Of a stretch of DNA of 64,000 nt, positions 28,164-37,090 are shown piece by piece. The stretch comes from Gloeocapsopsis sp. IPPAS B-1203. GTDB lineage: Bacteria > Cyanobacteriota > Cyanobacteriia > Cyanobacteriales > Chroococcidiopsidaceae. A program made the translations under genes and the position numbers. Every line of letters begins with the position of its first letter. The stretch's first letter is position 1. Location of the stretch: NCBI RefSeq assembly GCF_002749975.1, contig NZ_PEIG01000002.1, positions 310,001 to 374,000 on the forward strand. Direction: 5' to 3'. The notes below the pieces were generated by a model, which searched no databases, had not been told where the DNA came from, and saw only the letters and a program-made list of their open reading frames with translations.

Positions 28164-28838
28164 ATGGCTAGAATATATGACACCTTTATTGCAGGTGGTC
28201 CTGTGATGTGGCCCTTATTAGGGCTTTCTATTGTGACATTTGCTTGTGCTTTGGAACGTGCTTGGTTTTGGTTTCAATTACTCAGTAAAGAAGATCGAAT
28301 TGTTCATGATGTGTTAGCAGCAGCACGTTTTGATTTGATGAAAGCTGCAAATATAGCTCAAAAAGCTCAATCTTTACCGATTGGTCGTTTTTTGTTTGCG
28401 CCTTTGAGGTTAACTCAGCCTACTCCTGAAACTTTTCGTTTGGCGATGGAAGCCGCAGGCGATAAAGAATTTACTCAAATGCGTAAAGGAGATAAATTAC
28501 TAGAAACTGTCGTAGCACTTGCTCCTTTACTAGGATTACTAGGGACGGTTACAGGTTTAATAGGTACTTTTAATAACTTAAATATTGGTGGCGGCGGAAC
28601 AACTGCGGAAGCAACACGCGCAGCTGCGGGTATTGGTGAAGCCTTAATTACTACGGCTGCGGGAATGATTGTGGCGATTATTGCGTTAATTTTTTTCCGA
28701 GTTTTCGTGACGTTGCAATCTCAACAAATTGATTACTTTTCAGATGTAGGTAGCGAATTAGAACTCATCTATCGCCAAACTTGGTATGAACCGATGTTCA
28801 GTTCGATTGGACAAAATAGTACTCAGGGTAATGGGTAA
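28164..28838 (+). CDS. exbB: ExbB/TolQ/MotA family proton channel subunit
   Basis: ExbB forms the membrane proton channel that, with ExbD, energises TonB. The protein has 224 residues from ATG 28164 (MARIYDTFIAGGP), preferred over a TTG at 28137. Three transmembrane helices are visible (about 10-30, 110-135, 155-180). The family motif LLGLLGTVTGLIGTFN lies near residue 122, and GIGEALITTAAGMIVAI near 160. It is followed by two exbD genes at 27 and 5 bp spacing, forming a compact operon. It may power the TonB-dependent receptor at 12-14.5 kb, but could also serve the atypical TonB-like protein at 30.9 kb. Confidence 0.92.
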   Translation: MARIYDTFIAGGPVMWPLLGLSIVTFACALERAWFWFQLLSKEDRIVHDVLAAARFDLMKAANIAQKAQSLPIGRFLFAPLRLTQPTPETFRLAMEAAGDKEFTQMRKGDKLLETVVALAPLLGLLGTVTGLIGTFNNLNIGGGGTTAEATRAAAGIGEALITTAAGMIVAIIALIFFRVFVTLQSQQIDYFSDVGSELELIYRQTWYEPMFSSIGQNSTQGNG

Positions 28839-28860
28839 TTGGTAACTGGTAATTGGTGAT
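28832..28860 (+). repeat. Heptamer-type tandem repeat (TGGTAAT)
   Basis: Four or more degenerate TGGTAAC/TGGTAAT units fill the gap between exbB and the first exbD. The same unit occurs at 49050-49075. Such heptamer arrays are typical of cyanobacterial intergenic DNA. Confidence 0.6.
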
Positions 28861-28865
28861 TTATT

Positions 28866-29282
28866 TTGTTTAGAAATCAGCAAAGACGTTCCTCGCAGAT
28901 ACCAGAAGTTAATTTAATACCGATGATGGATGTGTTGATGTCTGTTCTCACGTTTTTCATCATCACTTCTATGACATTATCAGGTAGAAGAATTGCTAAT
29001 GTAAGTTTACCAATAGTAGGCAATGGCGTACGCGAACAAAGTTCTTTCCTTGAACCTTTAATTGTAGGTTTAAACCAAAGTGGGGAAATTATACTTGAAA
29101 ATCAGCCTATTACTTTAACAACACTAGAAAAAGAGATAGAATCATATTTAAAACAAAATTCTCAAGCGCTAGTCGTGCTGAAAGCTGATAAAAAACTATC
29201 ATATAAACAAGTAGTACAAATATTAGAAAAAATGCGTGATGTAGGAGGTGATCGCGTTTCTTTAGCTATCGAAAGAAAATAA
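28866..29282 (+). CDS. exbD: ExbD/TolR family biopolymer transport protein (first copy)
   Basis: The protein has 138 residues: a short basic cytoplasmic tail, one transmembrane helix (about 22-42) carrying the conserved acidic residue in NLIPMMDVLMSVLTFF (the proton-carrying Asp), then a periplasmic domain ending in MRDVGGDRVSLAIE. The best start is TTG 28866, since no ATG precedes the helix in frame. It is directly followed by a second exbD. Paired ExbD proteins suggest a hetero-oligomeric stator, possibly one for each partner. Confidence 0.9.
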   Translation: MFRNQQRRSSQIPEVNLIPMMDVLMSVLTFFIITSMTLSGRRIANVSLPIVGNGVREQSSFLEPLIVGLNQSGEIILENQPITLTTLEKEIESYLKQNSQALVVLKADKKLSYKQVVQILEKMRDVGGDRVSLAIERK

Positions 29283-29287
29283 ATATT

Positions 29288-29686
29288 ATGCGATTTAAAC
29301 AGCAACATACTGCAATACCCACAATCAATTTAACGCCAATGTTGAATGTGATGATGGCAACTTTGGCATTTTTTGTTCTTATTTCTATGACTTTAACAAA
29401 TGAACAAGGTGTTGATATTCAGTTACCTGTACAAAATAATGCTGGACCACAACAAAATACACCTGAACCGTTACTAGTAGAATTAAATGAGCAGCAAATC
29501 TTACTCGATCAACAACCAGTAACTAAACAGCAACTCTTACAACAAATGCAAGTTTATCTCCAGCAAAATCCCCAAGGTTCTGTTTTACTTCAACCAGATA
29601 GTGAATTACCTTATGAATCGGTTGTGCAACTATTAGGAGACATGCGTGATGTGGGTGGCGATCGCATCTCTTTAGCTATTGATTAA
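29288..29686 (+). CDS. exbD: ExbD/TolR family biopolymer transport protein (second copy)
   Basis: The protein has 132 residues, with the same architecture as the upstream exbD: one transmembrane helix (about 17-36) and a C-terminal MRDVGGDRISLAID. In the position of the usual proton-carrying Asp the sequence reads NLTPMLNVMMATL, with Asn instead of Asp. It may therefore not carry protons itself. ATG 29288 is five bases after the previous stop. The two copies are clear paralogues from tandem duplication. Confidence 0.9.
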   Translation: MRFKQQHTAIPTINLTPMLNVMMATLAFFVLISMTLTNEQGVDIQLPVQNNAGPQQNTPEPLLVELNEQQILLDQQPVTKQQLLQQMQVYLQQNPQGSVLLQPDSELPYESVVQLLGDMRDVGGDRISLAID

Positions 29687-29703
29687 AAAGGTGGTAAAAC
29701 AAA

Positions 29704-30123
29704 TTAATTTGATTTGTTTTGACCTGCTGCTGAACCTAATTTAAATTCTATAGTAATTCCTTCTAGAAGAGGATCTGGGTGTTTATCAAGGTAATTTCTA
29801 ACTACTTGCTGTAAATTTTCTAAATAACTAAAACCTATAGCTAATTGTTGCCAACTAGGATTGCGACTAAACTTAAGACCGTTTTGTTTAGCTATCCGAC
29901 GACAGTTACTATATGAACCGTAGCGACGAATTAATTCTGCTTTATCAATTGATGGTTGTACTGGCTTTAACGCTAATGTAGATAAATTTTCTGATGTTGC
30001 TTCCTTGTGTAATTCATTTACAGCTACCTGAGCTACAGTGTAAATAGCAGCAGCATTTTGTAAGTCTGCTTGTTGATTAGTCTTAAGTTGCTCTAATAGT
30101 TGCTCTAGGCGTTTTTTACCCAT
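29704..30123 (-). CDS. Unknown 139-residue protein next to exbBD
   Basis: This is a soluble, mainly helical protein. A Lys/Gln-rich N-terminal segment (about 1-45) may be a coiled coil. Residues about 60-85 (ELIRRYGSYSNCRRIAKQNGLKF) look like a helix-turn-helix. The final third is a second helical region. It starts 5 bp after the 202-residue gene at 30129, so they form an operon. It faces the exbB-exbD-exbD operon, 17 bp away. I do not recognise a family. DNA binding is a guess from the central segment. Confidence 0.65.
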   Translation of the reverse strand: MGKKRLEQLLEQLKTNQQADLQNAAAIYTVAQVAVNELHKEATSENLSTLALKPVQPSIDKAELIRRYGSYSNCRRIAKQNGLKFSRNPSWQQLAIGFSYLENLQQVVRNYLDKHPDPLLEGITIEFKLGSAAGQNKSN

Positions 30124-30128
30124 AATAC

Positions 30129-30737
30129 TTATCTATCCAGAAGAGCACGTCCTGTTGATGCAGGATCGTCGTACATTTGTGGTTGTTCTCTACGGGCGTT
30201 ATCTAAATCAGTGCTATCTAAAATTGTAGGTTGAGAAGTACCTTTGAGTGAAATATTTGTTGTATCTTCGTAATGCTCTTCACGCCAAGATAAGACGATC
30301 GATTTAACTGCTTTTAATAGTTGAAAAAAGCGCTGAGGTAGACTTAAAAAACTCCACTGAGTTTGCGCCATGTCCTCAATATCTGCAACTGTATTATAAA
30401 CCTCAGATAAATTATCTAAGTGCTTAGTCATTGAACTAATTTCTTGCTCTAAGCCAGTAACAATTAGTTGTTGGCTTTGTGCTAATTGTTGTTTTTCCTG
30501 ATTAAGTTGATTAATTAATAGTTGTAATCGTTCTACATCTGTTTTCAGTTTTATTGCGGATTGTTTTTGTTCTTCATTCCGCCGCAATAGCTGTGCTCGA
30601 CTCCGATTTGTAAAAATCAGACAGTCTCTCATTTCACCATAGACTTCTTCTAGCTCTGAACGATTTAGTTGTCCTATAGTTTTAGGAAACTTGGTTGCTG
30701 AACGAAAGCGAGGAGGTGTTTGTTCAGATGTAGCCAC
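30129..30737 (-). CDS. Unknown coiled-coil protein next to exbBD
   Basis: The 202-residue protein has a long heptad region (about residues 55-120, including NEEQKQSAIKLKTDVERLQ and LIVTGLEQEISSMTKHL) that should form an extended coiled coil. The N-terminal part (about 20-50) reads IGQLNRSELEEVYGEMRDCL. There is no signal peptide and only a weakly hydrophobic stretch near 140. It is followed 5 bp later by the 139-residue unknown gene. The association with exbBD and a TonB-like gene suggests a role in the same envelope system, which is inference. Confidence 0.68.
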   Translation of the reverse strand: MATSEQTPPRFRSATKFPKTIGQLNRSELEEVYGEMRDCLIFTNRSRAQLLRRNEEQKQSAIKLKTDVERLQLLINQLNQEKQQLAQSQQLIVTGLEQEISSMTKHLDNLSEVYNTVADIEDMAQTQWSFLSLPQRFFQLLKAVKSIVLSWREEHYEDTTNISLKGTSQPTILDSTDLDNARREQPQMYDDPASTGRALLDR

Positions 30738-30865
30738 GACTTATGTACCTAGCTCCAAATATCTATAATGCTGACATAGTACAAAGCTCTGCAGTTAAAG
30801 CAACATAAAAGATTTGATGAAATTTTTATGAAGCAGAGTCAAACTCTATATGGCACTCATCTTGC

Positions 30866-31687
30866 TCAAATTTGAAGAGGATCGCTATTCCATACAACAA
30901 TCATTGTACCGATACTTGTTGCTGTATGAACTAAGTTCAAATATGTGATAAAGTTACCTTTTTGTATTTTATAAACGTTTCCACCACCATATTCACCTTG
31001 AATAGAAACTTCCATTCCACTACTTTGTAGCTGTGGTTCAATTTCAGTAAAGACTTGTTCAGGTGTTTTCAGCGAAATCCATTTAATGCGAGCAATTTCT
31101 TGTTTTTGTTGTGGTTCTTCTGTTGCTAAGCTTTCTGGTGTGAAAAATAATTCAGGTTGTGCAAAATAGCTTGGATCTACTCCCAAGTCTTCTGCAACTT
31201 CTCCCGCAACTTCCCCAAAAAGATTTTGAAATTCGGCAACATTGTCATCTGAAACGTTAGGAGATGCTTCTATCGTTGGTTCAGATGTCGGTTCTAAGGT
31301 TGGTGATACTTCTGGTGAAGGTAAGGGCGTTGGTGATGCAAGCGGTGTTGGCGTAGGACTTAGTGTAGCTTGAGGTGTTGGCGAAATACTGGGGGTTGGT
31401 TTCGGTTGCGATATTGATGGCGTAATTTTAGGATTTGGTTGTGGAAGCTGACGCTGCGGACGCGTAGTTTGCAAGGATGATTGAGGAGAAGGTTTCTTTG
31501 GTGGTGCGAGTAACTGGGTAATTTCTAATTCCTCATTTTGTGGCTTTTGTTCAACTTGCGATTTTGTTGGCTGCGGCATTGGTAAAGTTAAAAATATCCC
31601 ATGTAAAGCCAAAGAAATAAATAACATGGGTCGATATAAAATTTGTAATACAGGAGGTAGTTTTTTTGATAAGCTAGATTGATTCAT
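30866..31687 (-). CDS. Atypical TonB-like protein
   Basis: This 273-residue protein has a TonB plan: a basic cytoplasmic N-terminus, one transmembrane helix (about 20-37, FISLALHGIFLTLP with the His that TonB uses in its helix), then a long Pro-rich linker (about 60-135, PTP/PSP repeats) that could span the periplasm. An acidic segment follows. The C-terminal 75 residues (KWISLKTPEQVFTEIEPQL, GGGNVYKIQKGNFITYLNLV) do not show the standard TonB YP motif. Together with the nearby exbB and two exbD genes it is a good candidate for a divergent energy transducer. Its receptor partner is unknown. Confidence 0.7.
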   Translation of the reverse strand: MNQSSLSKKLPPVLQILYRPMLFISLALHGIFLTLPMPQPTKSQVEQKPQNEELEITQLLAPPKKPSPQSSLQTTRPQRQLPQPNPKITPSISQPKPTPSISPTPQATLSPTPTPLASPTPLPSPEVSPTLEPTSEPTIEASPNVSDDNVAEFQNLFGEVAGEVAEDLGVDPSYFAQPELFFTPESLATEEPQQKQEIARIKWISLKTPEQVFTEIEPQLQSSGMEVSIQGEYGGGNVYKIQKGNFITYLNLVHTATSIGTMIVVWNSDPLQI

Positions 31688-31763
31688 AACAATTTTAAAG
31701 TGTCTTGATCTACCTCTATTCCATTATCTTCTAATCACTAACCACTATTCACTATTCACTTTT

Positions 31764-32543
31764 TTATCCAAATCTCCCACGAATATAATCCTCTGTTTGT
31801 TTCTGCGTAGGATGCGTAAAAATTTGCTTGGTTTGCTTAAACTCGATAATCTCACCAAGGTACATAAACGCTGTGTAGTCAGAAATTCGTGCAGCTTGCT
31901 GCATATTGTGCGTCACAATTAAAACTGTTACTTGTTCTTTTAATCGAGTAATTAATGCTTCAATACTACTTGTAGAGATTGGATCGAGTGCAGATGTTGG
32001 CTCGTCAAATAAAATAATTTCAGGATTTGTTGCTAATGCACGCGCAATACATAATCTTTGCTGTTGTCCGCCAGAAAGATTGAATGCTAAATCGTATAAA
32101 CGATCTTTAACTTCATCCCAAAGCGCAGCATTATATAAAGCTTGTTCCACTTTTTCATCAATAATACTGCGTCGAGATTCACCCCGCACGCGCAATCCAT
32201 AGGCTACATTTTCGTAAATTGATTTTGGGAAAGGATTAGGTTTTTGAAATACCATGCTAATCCGCATTCTTACTTCAATTGGATCGATGCGACGACTTAA
32301 AATATTTATCTGTTCAGAATCGAGCAAAATCTCTCCTTCGTAGCGATTACCAGGATAAAGATCGTGCATGCGATTAAAACAGCGTAATAAGGTAGTTTTA
32401 CCACATCCTGATGGTCCAATTAAGGCTGTAACTTTGTTTTCTGGTACTAGCAAGTTAATATGTCTCAATACCTGTACTGTTCCATAATAAAAGTTCAGGT
32501 TATTAACTTTTGCCTTGGTTTTGATGGATGTTACTTCTACCAT
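31764..32543 (-). CDS. pstB: Phosphate ABC transporter ATP-binding protein PstB
   Basis: PstB drives high-affinity phosphate import. The protein has 259 residues. Walker A is GPSGCGKTT (about 42-50), the ABC signature [15 protein letters not shown] near 152 and Walker [14 protein letters not shown] near 173. The start overlaps the pstA stop by 7 bp, which suggests translational coupling. It is the last gene of pstS-pstC-pstA-pstB on the minus strand. No phoU follows. Confidence 0.97.
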   Translation of the reverse strand: MVEVTSIKTKAKVNNLNFYYGTVQVLRHINLLVPENKVTALIGPSGCGKTTLLRCFNRMHDLYPGNRYEGEILLDSEQINILSRRIDPIEVRMRISMVFQKPNPFPKSIYENVAYGLRVRGESRRSIIDEKVEQALYNAALWDEVKDRLYDLAFNLSGGQQQRLCIARALATNPEIILFDEPTSALDPISTSSIEALITRLKEQVTVLIVTHNMQQAARISDYTAFMYLGEIIEFKQTKQIFTHPTQKQTEDYIRGRFG

Positions 32544-33457
32544 TTAATTCGTTCGCGGAGACGATAGCGGAGGTAAATTGCTAAAGCATTCATTCCTAGT
32601 GTCATGCAAATTAATACGACACCAGCAGCAGCAGCATTAAATTGGAAATCAGGTTCAGGACGCGATACCCAATTAAACATTTGAATGGGCATGACTGTAA
32701 AGGGTGCTTGTAACCAACCAAAGGAAATGTAAGGAAATTCAGTTTTGATTGGTGGATCGGGTAAGAATGCAATAAAAGTTAGCGCACCAATTGTAATTAA
32801 AGGTGCAGTTTCACCAACAGCGCGTGATAAACCAATAATGATACCTGTCAGAATACTACCAATTGAATAGGGTAATATATGATCCCAAATTGCTTGCCAT
32901 TTACTTGCACCTGTTGCATAAGCTGCTTCGCGGATACTATTAGGAATTGCCCGCAATGCTTCGCGTGTTGTGACAATAACAATGGGTAAAACGAGTAATG
33001 CTAAGGTTAGCCCTGCAGTGAGAACACTTTCACCTAAATTGAGTTGATAAACAAATAAACCTAATGCTAAAAGTCCATAAATAATAGAGGGAACACCTGC
33101 TAGGTTAGTAACGTTTATTTCAATTAAACCTGTAAACCAGTTTTCACCAGCATATTCTTCTAAATAAATTCCTGAAGCAATTCCCACAGGTATTGCTGCG
33201 ATCGCTGTGACAATCATTACCAAAACTGTTCCTACCCAAGCTGCTAAAATTCCTGCTTCTTCAGGCTTACGGCTAGGGAATGATGTTAAAAATTGCCAAG
33301 ATAAACGAGGTAAGCCATCGATAAATAAGTCTGAAACTAAGGTTATAAGCGTTATAATTCCAACTAAGACAGACAACAAGCCAAGGACAGCAAAACAACC
33401 TTGCCAAAGTTTATTACGGATAATAATTTTTTTGACTTGCTGTAATTCTTGCTGCAT
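32537..33457 (-). CDS. pstA: Phosphate ABC transporter permease PstA
   Basis: The protein has 306 residues and six transmembrane helices. The permease EAA-type loop [23 protein letters not shown] is near residue 165, and the [10 protein letters not shown] segment that contacts phosphate is near 215. It lies 2 bp after pstC and overlaps pstB by 7 bp. With PstC it forms the inner-membrane channel for phosphate. Confidence 0.96.
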   Translation of the reverse strand: MQQELQQVKKIIIRNKLWQGCFAVLGLLSVLVGIITLITLVSDLFIDGLPRLSWQFLTSFPSRKPEEAGILAAWVGTVLVMIVTAIAAIPVGIASGIYLEEYAGENWFTGLIEINVTNLAGVPSIIYGLLALGLFVYQLNLGESVLTAGLTLALLVLPIVIVTTREALRAIPNSIREAAYATGASKWQAIWDHILPYSIGSILTGIIIGLSRAVGETAPLITIGALTFIAFLPDPPIKTEFPYISFGWLQAPFTVMPIQMFNWVSRPEPDFQFNAAAAGVVLICMTLGMNALAIYLRYRLRERIKW

Positions 33458-33459
33458 AA

Positions 33460-34386
33460 TTAGTATTTTTCGCGATAGCGTCTACTTAAAAAATATCCAA
33501 AAATATTGAATACTAAGGTCATCAATACCAGCGTAAGTCCCGCAGCAAAGATTGTTTGGTACTCTAAACTACCGTGAGGTAAATCTCCTAAACTAACTGA
33601 AACAATATAAGCCGTAATTGTTGCAGCTTCATTCATCGGATTCCAAGTAAGAGTAGGCTGTAAACCAGCAGCGATCGCTACAATCATTGTTTCACCAACT
33701 GCCCGCGAAATTCCTAAAATATAAGCTGCTGTAATACCCGAAATAGCTGAGGGAAAGATAACTTTTAAAGCTGTTTGCAAGCGCGTTGCGCCCATTGCAT
33801 AAGAACCTTCGCGCAGGTGTAAGGGTACAGAACGCATTGCATCTTCACTAACAGAACTGACGTAGGGAATAATCATAACTCCCATAACAATGCCAGCACT
33901 TAACATATTAAATCCAGGAAGATCCCATAAAAATGTTTGTAATAATGGTGTCACAAATAAAAGTGCGAAATAACCATACACTACTGTAGGAATACCAGCT
34001 AATAATTCCAAGCAAGGTTTAATAAATTCACGTAGTCGAAAAGGTGCAAACTCGCTTAAATAAATTGCTGCAATCGTTCCTAGAGGTACTGCTACTGATA
34101 ATGCAACAGCAGTCGTTACTAACGTACCTGAAAGTAGTGGTAAAATTCCATAGTGCGCATCATCAAATAAGGGCGACCATTGTGTATCTGTTAGAAAGTT
34201 TATTAAAGAAACTTCTCTAAAAAAAGTTATTGATTCATATACCAAAATTCCAATAATTGCAATAGTTGTGGCTACTGAAGAACAAGCAGCGAGAAATAGT
34301 AAAATCTCAATCGCTTTTTCTCGCACTTTCCGCAGCATTCTTGGCGATAAAGGTTTTATAGTAAGTTGGATTTGCCTTTCTACCAT
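33460..34386 (-). CDS. pstC: Phosphate ABC transporter permease PstC
   Basis: The protein has 308 residues from ATG 34386 (MVERQIQLTIKPLS). The open frame runs 99 bases further upstream, but that part is a dispersed repeat (34410-34454), so the shorter start is right. Six transmembrane helices are visible. The loop EDAMRSVPLHLREGSYAMGATR and SRAVGETMIV match PstC. It pairs with PstA, starting 2 bp before it. The gap to pstS holds the repeat and is 145 bp. Confidence 0.95.
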   Translation of the reverse strand: MVERQIQLTIKPLSPRMLRKVREKAIEILLFLAACSSVATTIAIIGILVYESITFFREVSLINFLTDTQWSPLFDDAHYGILPLLSGTLVTTAVALSVAVPLGTIAAIYLSEFAPFRLREFIKPCLELLAGIPTVVYGYFALLFVTPLLQTFLWDLPGFNMLSAGIVMGVMIIPYVSSVSEDAMRSVPLHLREGSYAMGATRLQTALKVIFPSAISGITAAYILGISRAVGETMIVAIAAGLQPTLTWNPMNEAATITAYIVSVSLGDLPHGSLEYQTIFAAGLTLVLMTLVFNIFGYFLSRRYREKY

Positions 34387-34409
34387 AATTAGTTGAATCT
34401 TATACGCCT

Positions 34410-34454
34410 GGCGAATAAATTCGCGGCTTAAAAACTCTTTCCACCTGCGTGGAC
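34410..34454 (-). repeat. Dispersed hairpin repeat, copy 3
   Basis: In reverse complement it reads GTCCACGCAGGTGG, an A/T spacer, then TTTTTAAGCCGCGAATTTATTCGCC. It shares the core TTTTTAAGCCGCGAA with copy 1 at 2029-2065. It sits in the pstS-pstC gap, where its hairpins may trim or attenuate the transcript so that pstS message exceeds that of the permease genes. Confidence 0.6.
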
Positions 34455-34531
34455 TGAAAAAAATTGATGATTGAGCGATTAGCAATCAGCTTTAAACTAA
34501 TTACTAATCGCGAGTTTTATACAAAAATTAC

Positions 34532-35587
34532 TTACAGTCTTGCTTCGCGTTGTAGTAGTTCTTCAATACGGAGTCCGACAGCTTCTTTCCCACCAAATAC
34601 AGTACCTACTTTATTCTGTTGAAAGTGGCTGCTTGCTAAAGTGTAAGCGCGCGCTGGTAAAGCTACATAACCAACTTCACTGACTAATTTAGGTGCATTG
34701 CTGATGTAGTAGTTAATGAATTGCTTGACATCATCTCTACTTGCAGCTTTAGCATTTACGTAAATAAATAGTGGTCGCGATAAAGGCTGGTAAGTACCGT
34801 TTTCTACTGCTTCTCTAGAAGGTAGCACAGCTTTACCATTACCATTATCAATTGCTACGGCTTTTAAACGATTTTTGTTAGCTTCGTAATACGCATAGCC
34901 GAAGTAACCTAAAGCACCGCGATCGCGACTAACTCCTTGTACGAGAACATTGTCATCCTCGCTAGCTGTGAAGTCTGTACGGCTAGACTTTGCATCACCA
35001 ACGACTGCTTCGGTAAAGTACTCAAAAGTTCCTGAATCTGCACCAGGACCATACAGTTTCATGGGAGAATTGGGAAATCCTTGGCGTACTTGACTCCAAT
35101 TTGTCATCTTACCTTGTGCAGCTGGTTCCCAAATTTTCTTCAACTCAGCAACAGTCATGCTGTTGACCCAGTTATTTCTAGGATTTACAACAACTGTTAA
35201 AGCGTCGTAAGCTACTGGCATTTCTATATACTGAACACCAGCACTTTTGCAAGCTTCCATTTCTTCAGCTTTAATTGGTCGAGAAGCGTTAGAAATTTCG
35301 GTTTCACCACGACAAAACTTTTTGAATCCACCGCCAGTACCAGAAATACCAACTGTAACTCGCGTTCTACCACCGTTTTGCTTCTGAAAATCTTCAGCTA
35401 CAGCTTCAGTGATTGGGAAAACTGTACTAGAACCATCAACTCGGATTGTTGTTGGGTTTTGAGAACGAACTGCAGGTACTGATAAACCAATTGTTGCAGC
35501 AGCTATGACTAAAGATGCGATCGCTTTTCGACTTGTCATCTTTGTTTTCAAGCGCTCAAGTTTAAAACTTACTTTGTTACCCAGCAT
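34532..35587 (-). CDS. pstS: Phosphate ABC transporter substrate-binding protein PstS
   Basis: This periplasmic phosphate-binding protein has 351 residues from ATG 35587. An internal ATG at 35539 ([15 protein letters not shown]) gives an even cleaner signal peptide with cleavage near AVRSQ, so either start is possible. Phosphate-binding segments are [32 protein letters not shown] and [12 protein letters not shown]. It is the first gene of the pst operon, preceded by a Pho-box-like array at 35672-35703. Confidence 0.96.
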   Translation of the reverse strand: MLGNKVSFKLERLKTKMTSRKAIASLVIAAATIGLSVPAVRSQNPTTIRVDGSSTVFPITEAVAEDFQKQNGGRTRVTVGISGTGGGFKKFCRGETEISNASRPIKAEEMEACKSAGVQYIEMPVAYDALTVVVNPRNNWVNSMTVAELKKIWEPAAQGKMTNWSQVRQGFPNSPMKLYGPGADSGTFEYFTEAVVGDAKSSRTDFTASEDDNVLVQGVSRDRGALGYFGYAYYEANKNRLKAVAIDNGNGKAVLPSREAVENGTYQPLSRPLFIYVNAKAASRDDVKQFINYYISNAPKLVSEVGYVALPARAYTLASSHFQQNKVGTVFGGKEAVGLRIEELLQREARL

Positions 35588-35671
35588 ATTATTCTGTCTA
35601 TTGATTCTCAAAATGCGTAGAAATCTCACTAAAGACAGAATACTGGTCTAAGGTTAAGTGGTTATAATCAA

Positions 35672-35703
35672 GAGTTAGGAAAAAATTAACTTCCGGTTAA
35701 TAG
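35672..35703 (-). promoter_or_regulatory. Pho box (SphR/PhoB-type) upstream of pstS
   Basis: On the minus strand three repeats occur at an 11-bp period: TATTAACC, AGTTAATT and TCCTAACT, each separated by 3 bases. This matches the cyanobacterial Pho box plan of 8-bp PyTTAAPyPy-type repeats with 3-bp spacers. A further CTTAACCT lies slightly downstream (near 35650-35657). It would place pst expression under phosphate-starvation control. Confidence 0.65.
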
Positions 35704-36056
35704 TACTGTTTTTGTTACTTAATTTTTTCTTATCACTGTAATTAGTAAAAGCAATGAATTACAGTAGGTAACTTAAATGCATTTCTGGATGAGAAAAAGA
35801 CTAAATTAAACGAGTGCAGATTGCATTCTAACAACTCAAGCTAAACCTATTTTTAATGGCATCTGAAAAAAAACGAGTTGTCGTCATTCGGGTAACGTAC
35901 CGCAATTCAACATGATATTTAATATGTAGATAAAGTAGCTGTCGCTGCGGTTGTCCGATAACTAACTAATTATAATTATTCCGTTATTGGATGGTTTAAA
36001 ACTACACACCAATGACGATTCAACTCGCCAAGTAGATACTCTATTAAGTTAGTGCT
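35704..36056. other. Intergenic region, about 350 bp, upstream of pst operon
   Basis: This AT-rich gap between the minus-strand secreted-protein gene stop and the Pho box contains no convincing ORF. Nothing recognised as structured RNA was seen, apart from a TATAAT-poor, A-rich run near 35865-35875. Confidence 0.4.
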
Positions 36057-36665
36057 TTATCTTCTAGTGATACGCTCAAAACTTCCGCTTCTAGACGAGC
36101 CTAGACTACCATAGCTAGATAAATTTTCAATCAGGTTTATGCCGTCTATCGTAACACTACCTGCAGCTTGTGCTTCTCTAAAAGAACCATTAGAACGATA
36201 GCGTGTCATGTATGTTGGTGTTTGATAAGTATAACTGTATTTGTCGTTAGACGTAGAGCCTATGCCTGTCCATGTCAGTGCCACTGACGCAGTTTTGCTA
36301 GTCCCTGACCAGTAGTCGTAAACTACAAATGTCCCATTTAAAGAGGCTGAGCTAAGCTGATTGTCAATTGTGAAGTTGGCATCTGGACTAGAGCCGTATC
36401 CAGATGAATATGTTCCATTGCAATAATTGTAGTTATCGTAATATAAGTCTGCTCCCATCTGTGCAGTAGGTGCGCCTGGACCATCTTTAACCCTGCTAGT
36501 AAAAGCAGTAACGTAGACGGATGTTGAATTGCACTCGTCATACTGGTAAAATGAGGCATAAGCATTTTGCCCTTTAAACTGGTACTTAGTTGTGGTAGCA
36601 GCCACTGCTGGCAAGCTAAAGCTGAGGGCAGCTACAATGGTTCCAGCAACAATTGCTGTTTTCAT
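36057..36665 (-). CDS. Secreted protein of unknown function
   Basis: The protein has 202 residues with a signal peptide (MKTAIVAGTIVAALSFSLPAVAA, cleavage likely after residue 22). A good ribosome binding site AGGAGAG precedes ATG 36665. The mature part is rich in Tyr, Ser and Gly, with repeated short beta-strand-like patterns (YGSSPDANFTI, VALTWTGIGS), and has two cysteines (near 44 and 82) that could form a disulfide. No enzymatic motif is seen. It is a single gene with long empty flanks. Confidence 0.75.
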   Translation of the reverse strand: MKTAIVAGTIVAALSFSLPAVAATTTKYQFKGQNAYASFYQYDECNSTSVYVTAFTSRVKDGPGAPTAQMGADLYYDNYNYCNGTYSSGYGSSPDANFTIDNQLSSASLNGTFVVYDYWSGTSKTASVALTWTGIGSTSNDKYSYTYQTPTYMTRYRSNGSFREAQAAGSVTIDGINLIENLSSYGSLGSSRSGSFERITRR

Positions 36666-37090
36666 GGTTTCTCTCCTAAGTATTTCTATTTATTTCCAGC
36701 TCGAATTAGGACTTAATAAGTCCTGTAAAAGTCTATGTCCGCAGAAAACACTTGCGGAATCAGGTTGGTAAGTCTGTTACCGCATTATTCTTTAGGACGA
36801 CCAATAAATATATTCAGTAAAAATGGCTACTGTTTTATTTATTAAGTAACTTTGATATATCTCAAAGAACAGCAAGTATTCTTCGTAAGTTGCAATATAT
36901 TTACAGTAATATCTCTGTAACTTACTGTGGCATTGCATTATCTATTTTGCATATTTAAGTGTTGAAAAATATTGATTATAGACAGAATGTTTGTCTATTA
37001 AATCTTTTATTGTATGAATACAAGTGCAAAGAAATTTGCCGTTATACAAACTCTTTGATCCCTACGATTAGTAAAAGTAATTATTTGTAG
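36666..37090. other. Intergenic region, 425 bp
   Basis: AT-rich DNA upstream of the secreted-protein gene and downstream of the GNAT gene. It contains many A/T runs and a few short inverted repeats (for example near 36892-36930, around ACTTACTG and CAGTAA), but no ORF, tRNA or recognised motif. Confidence 0.4.
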
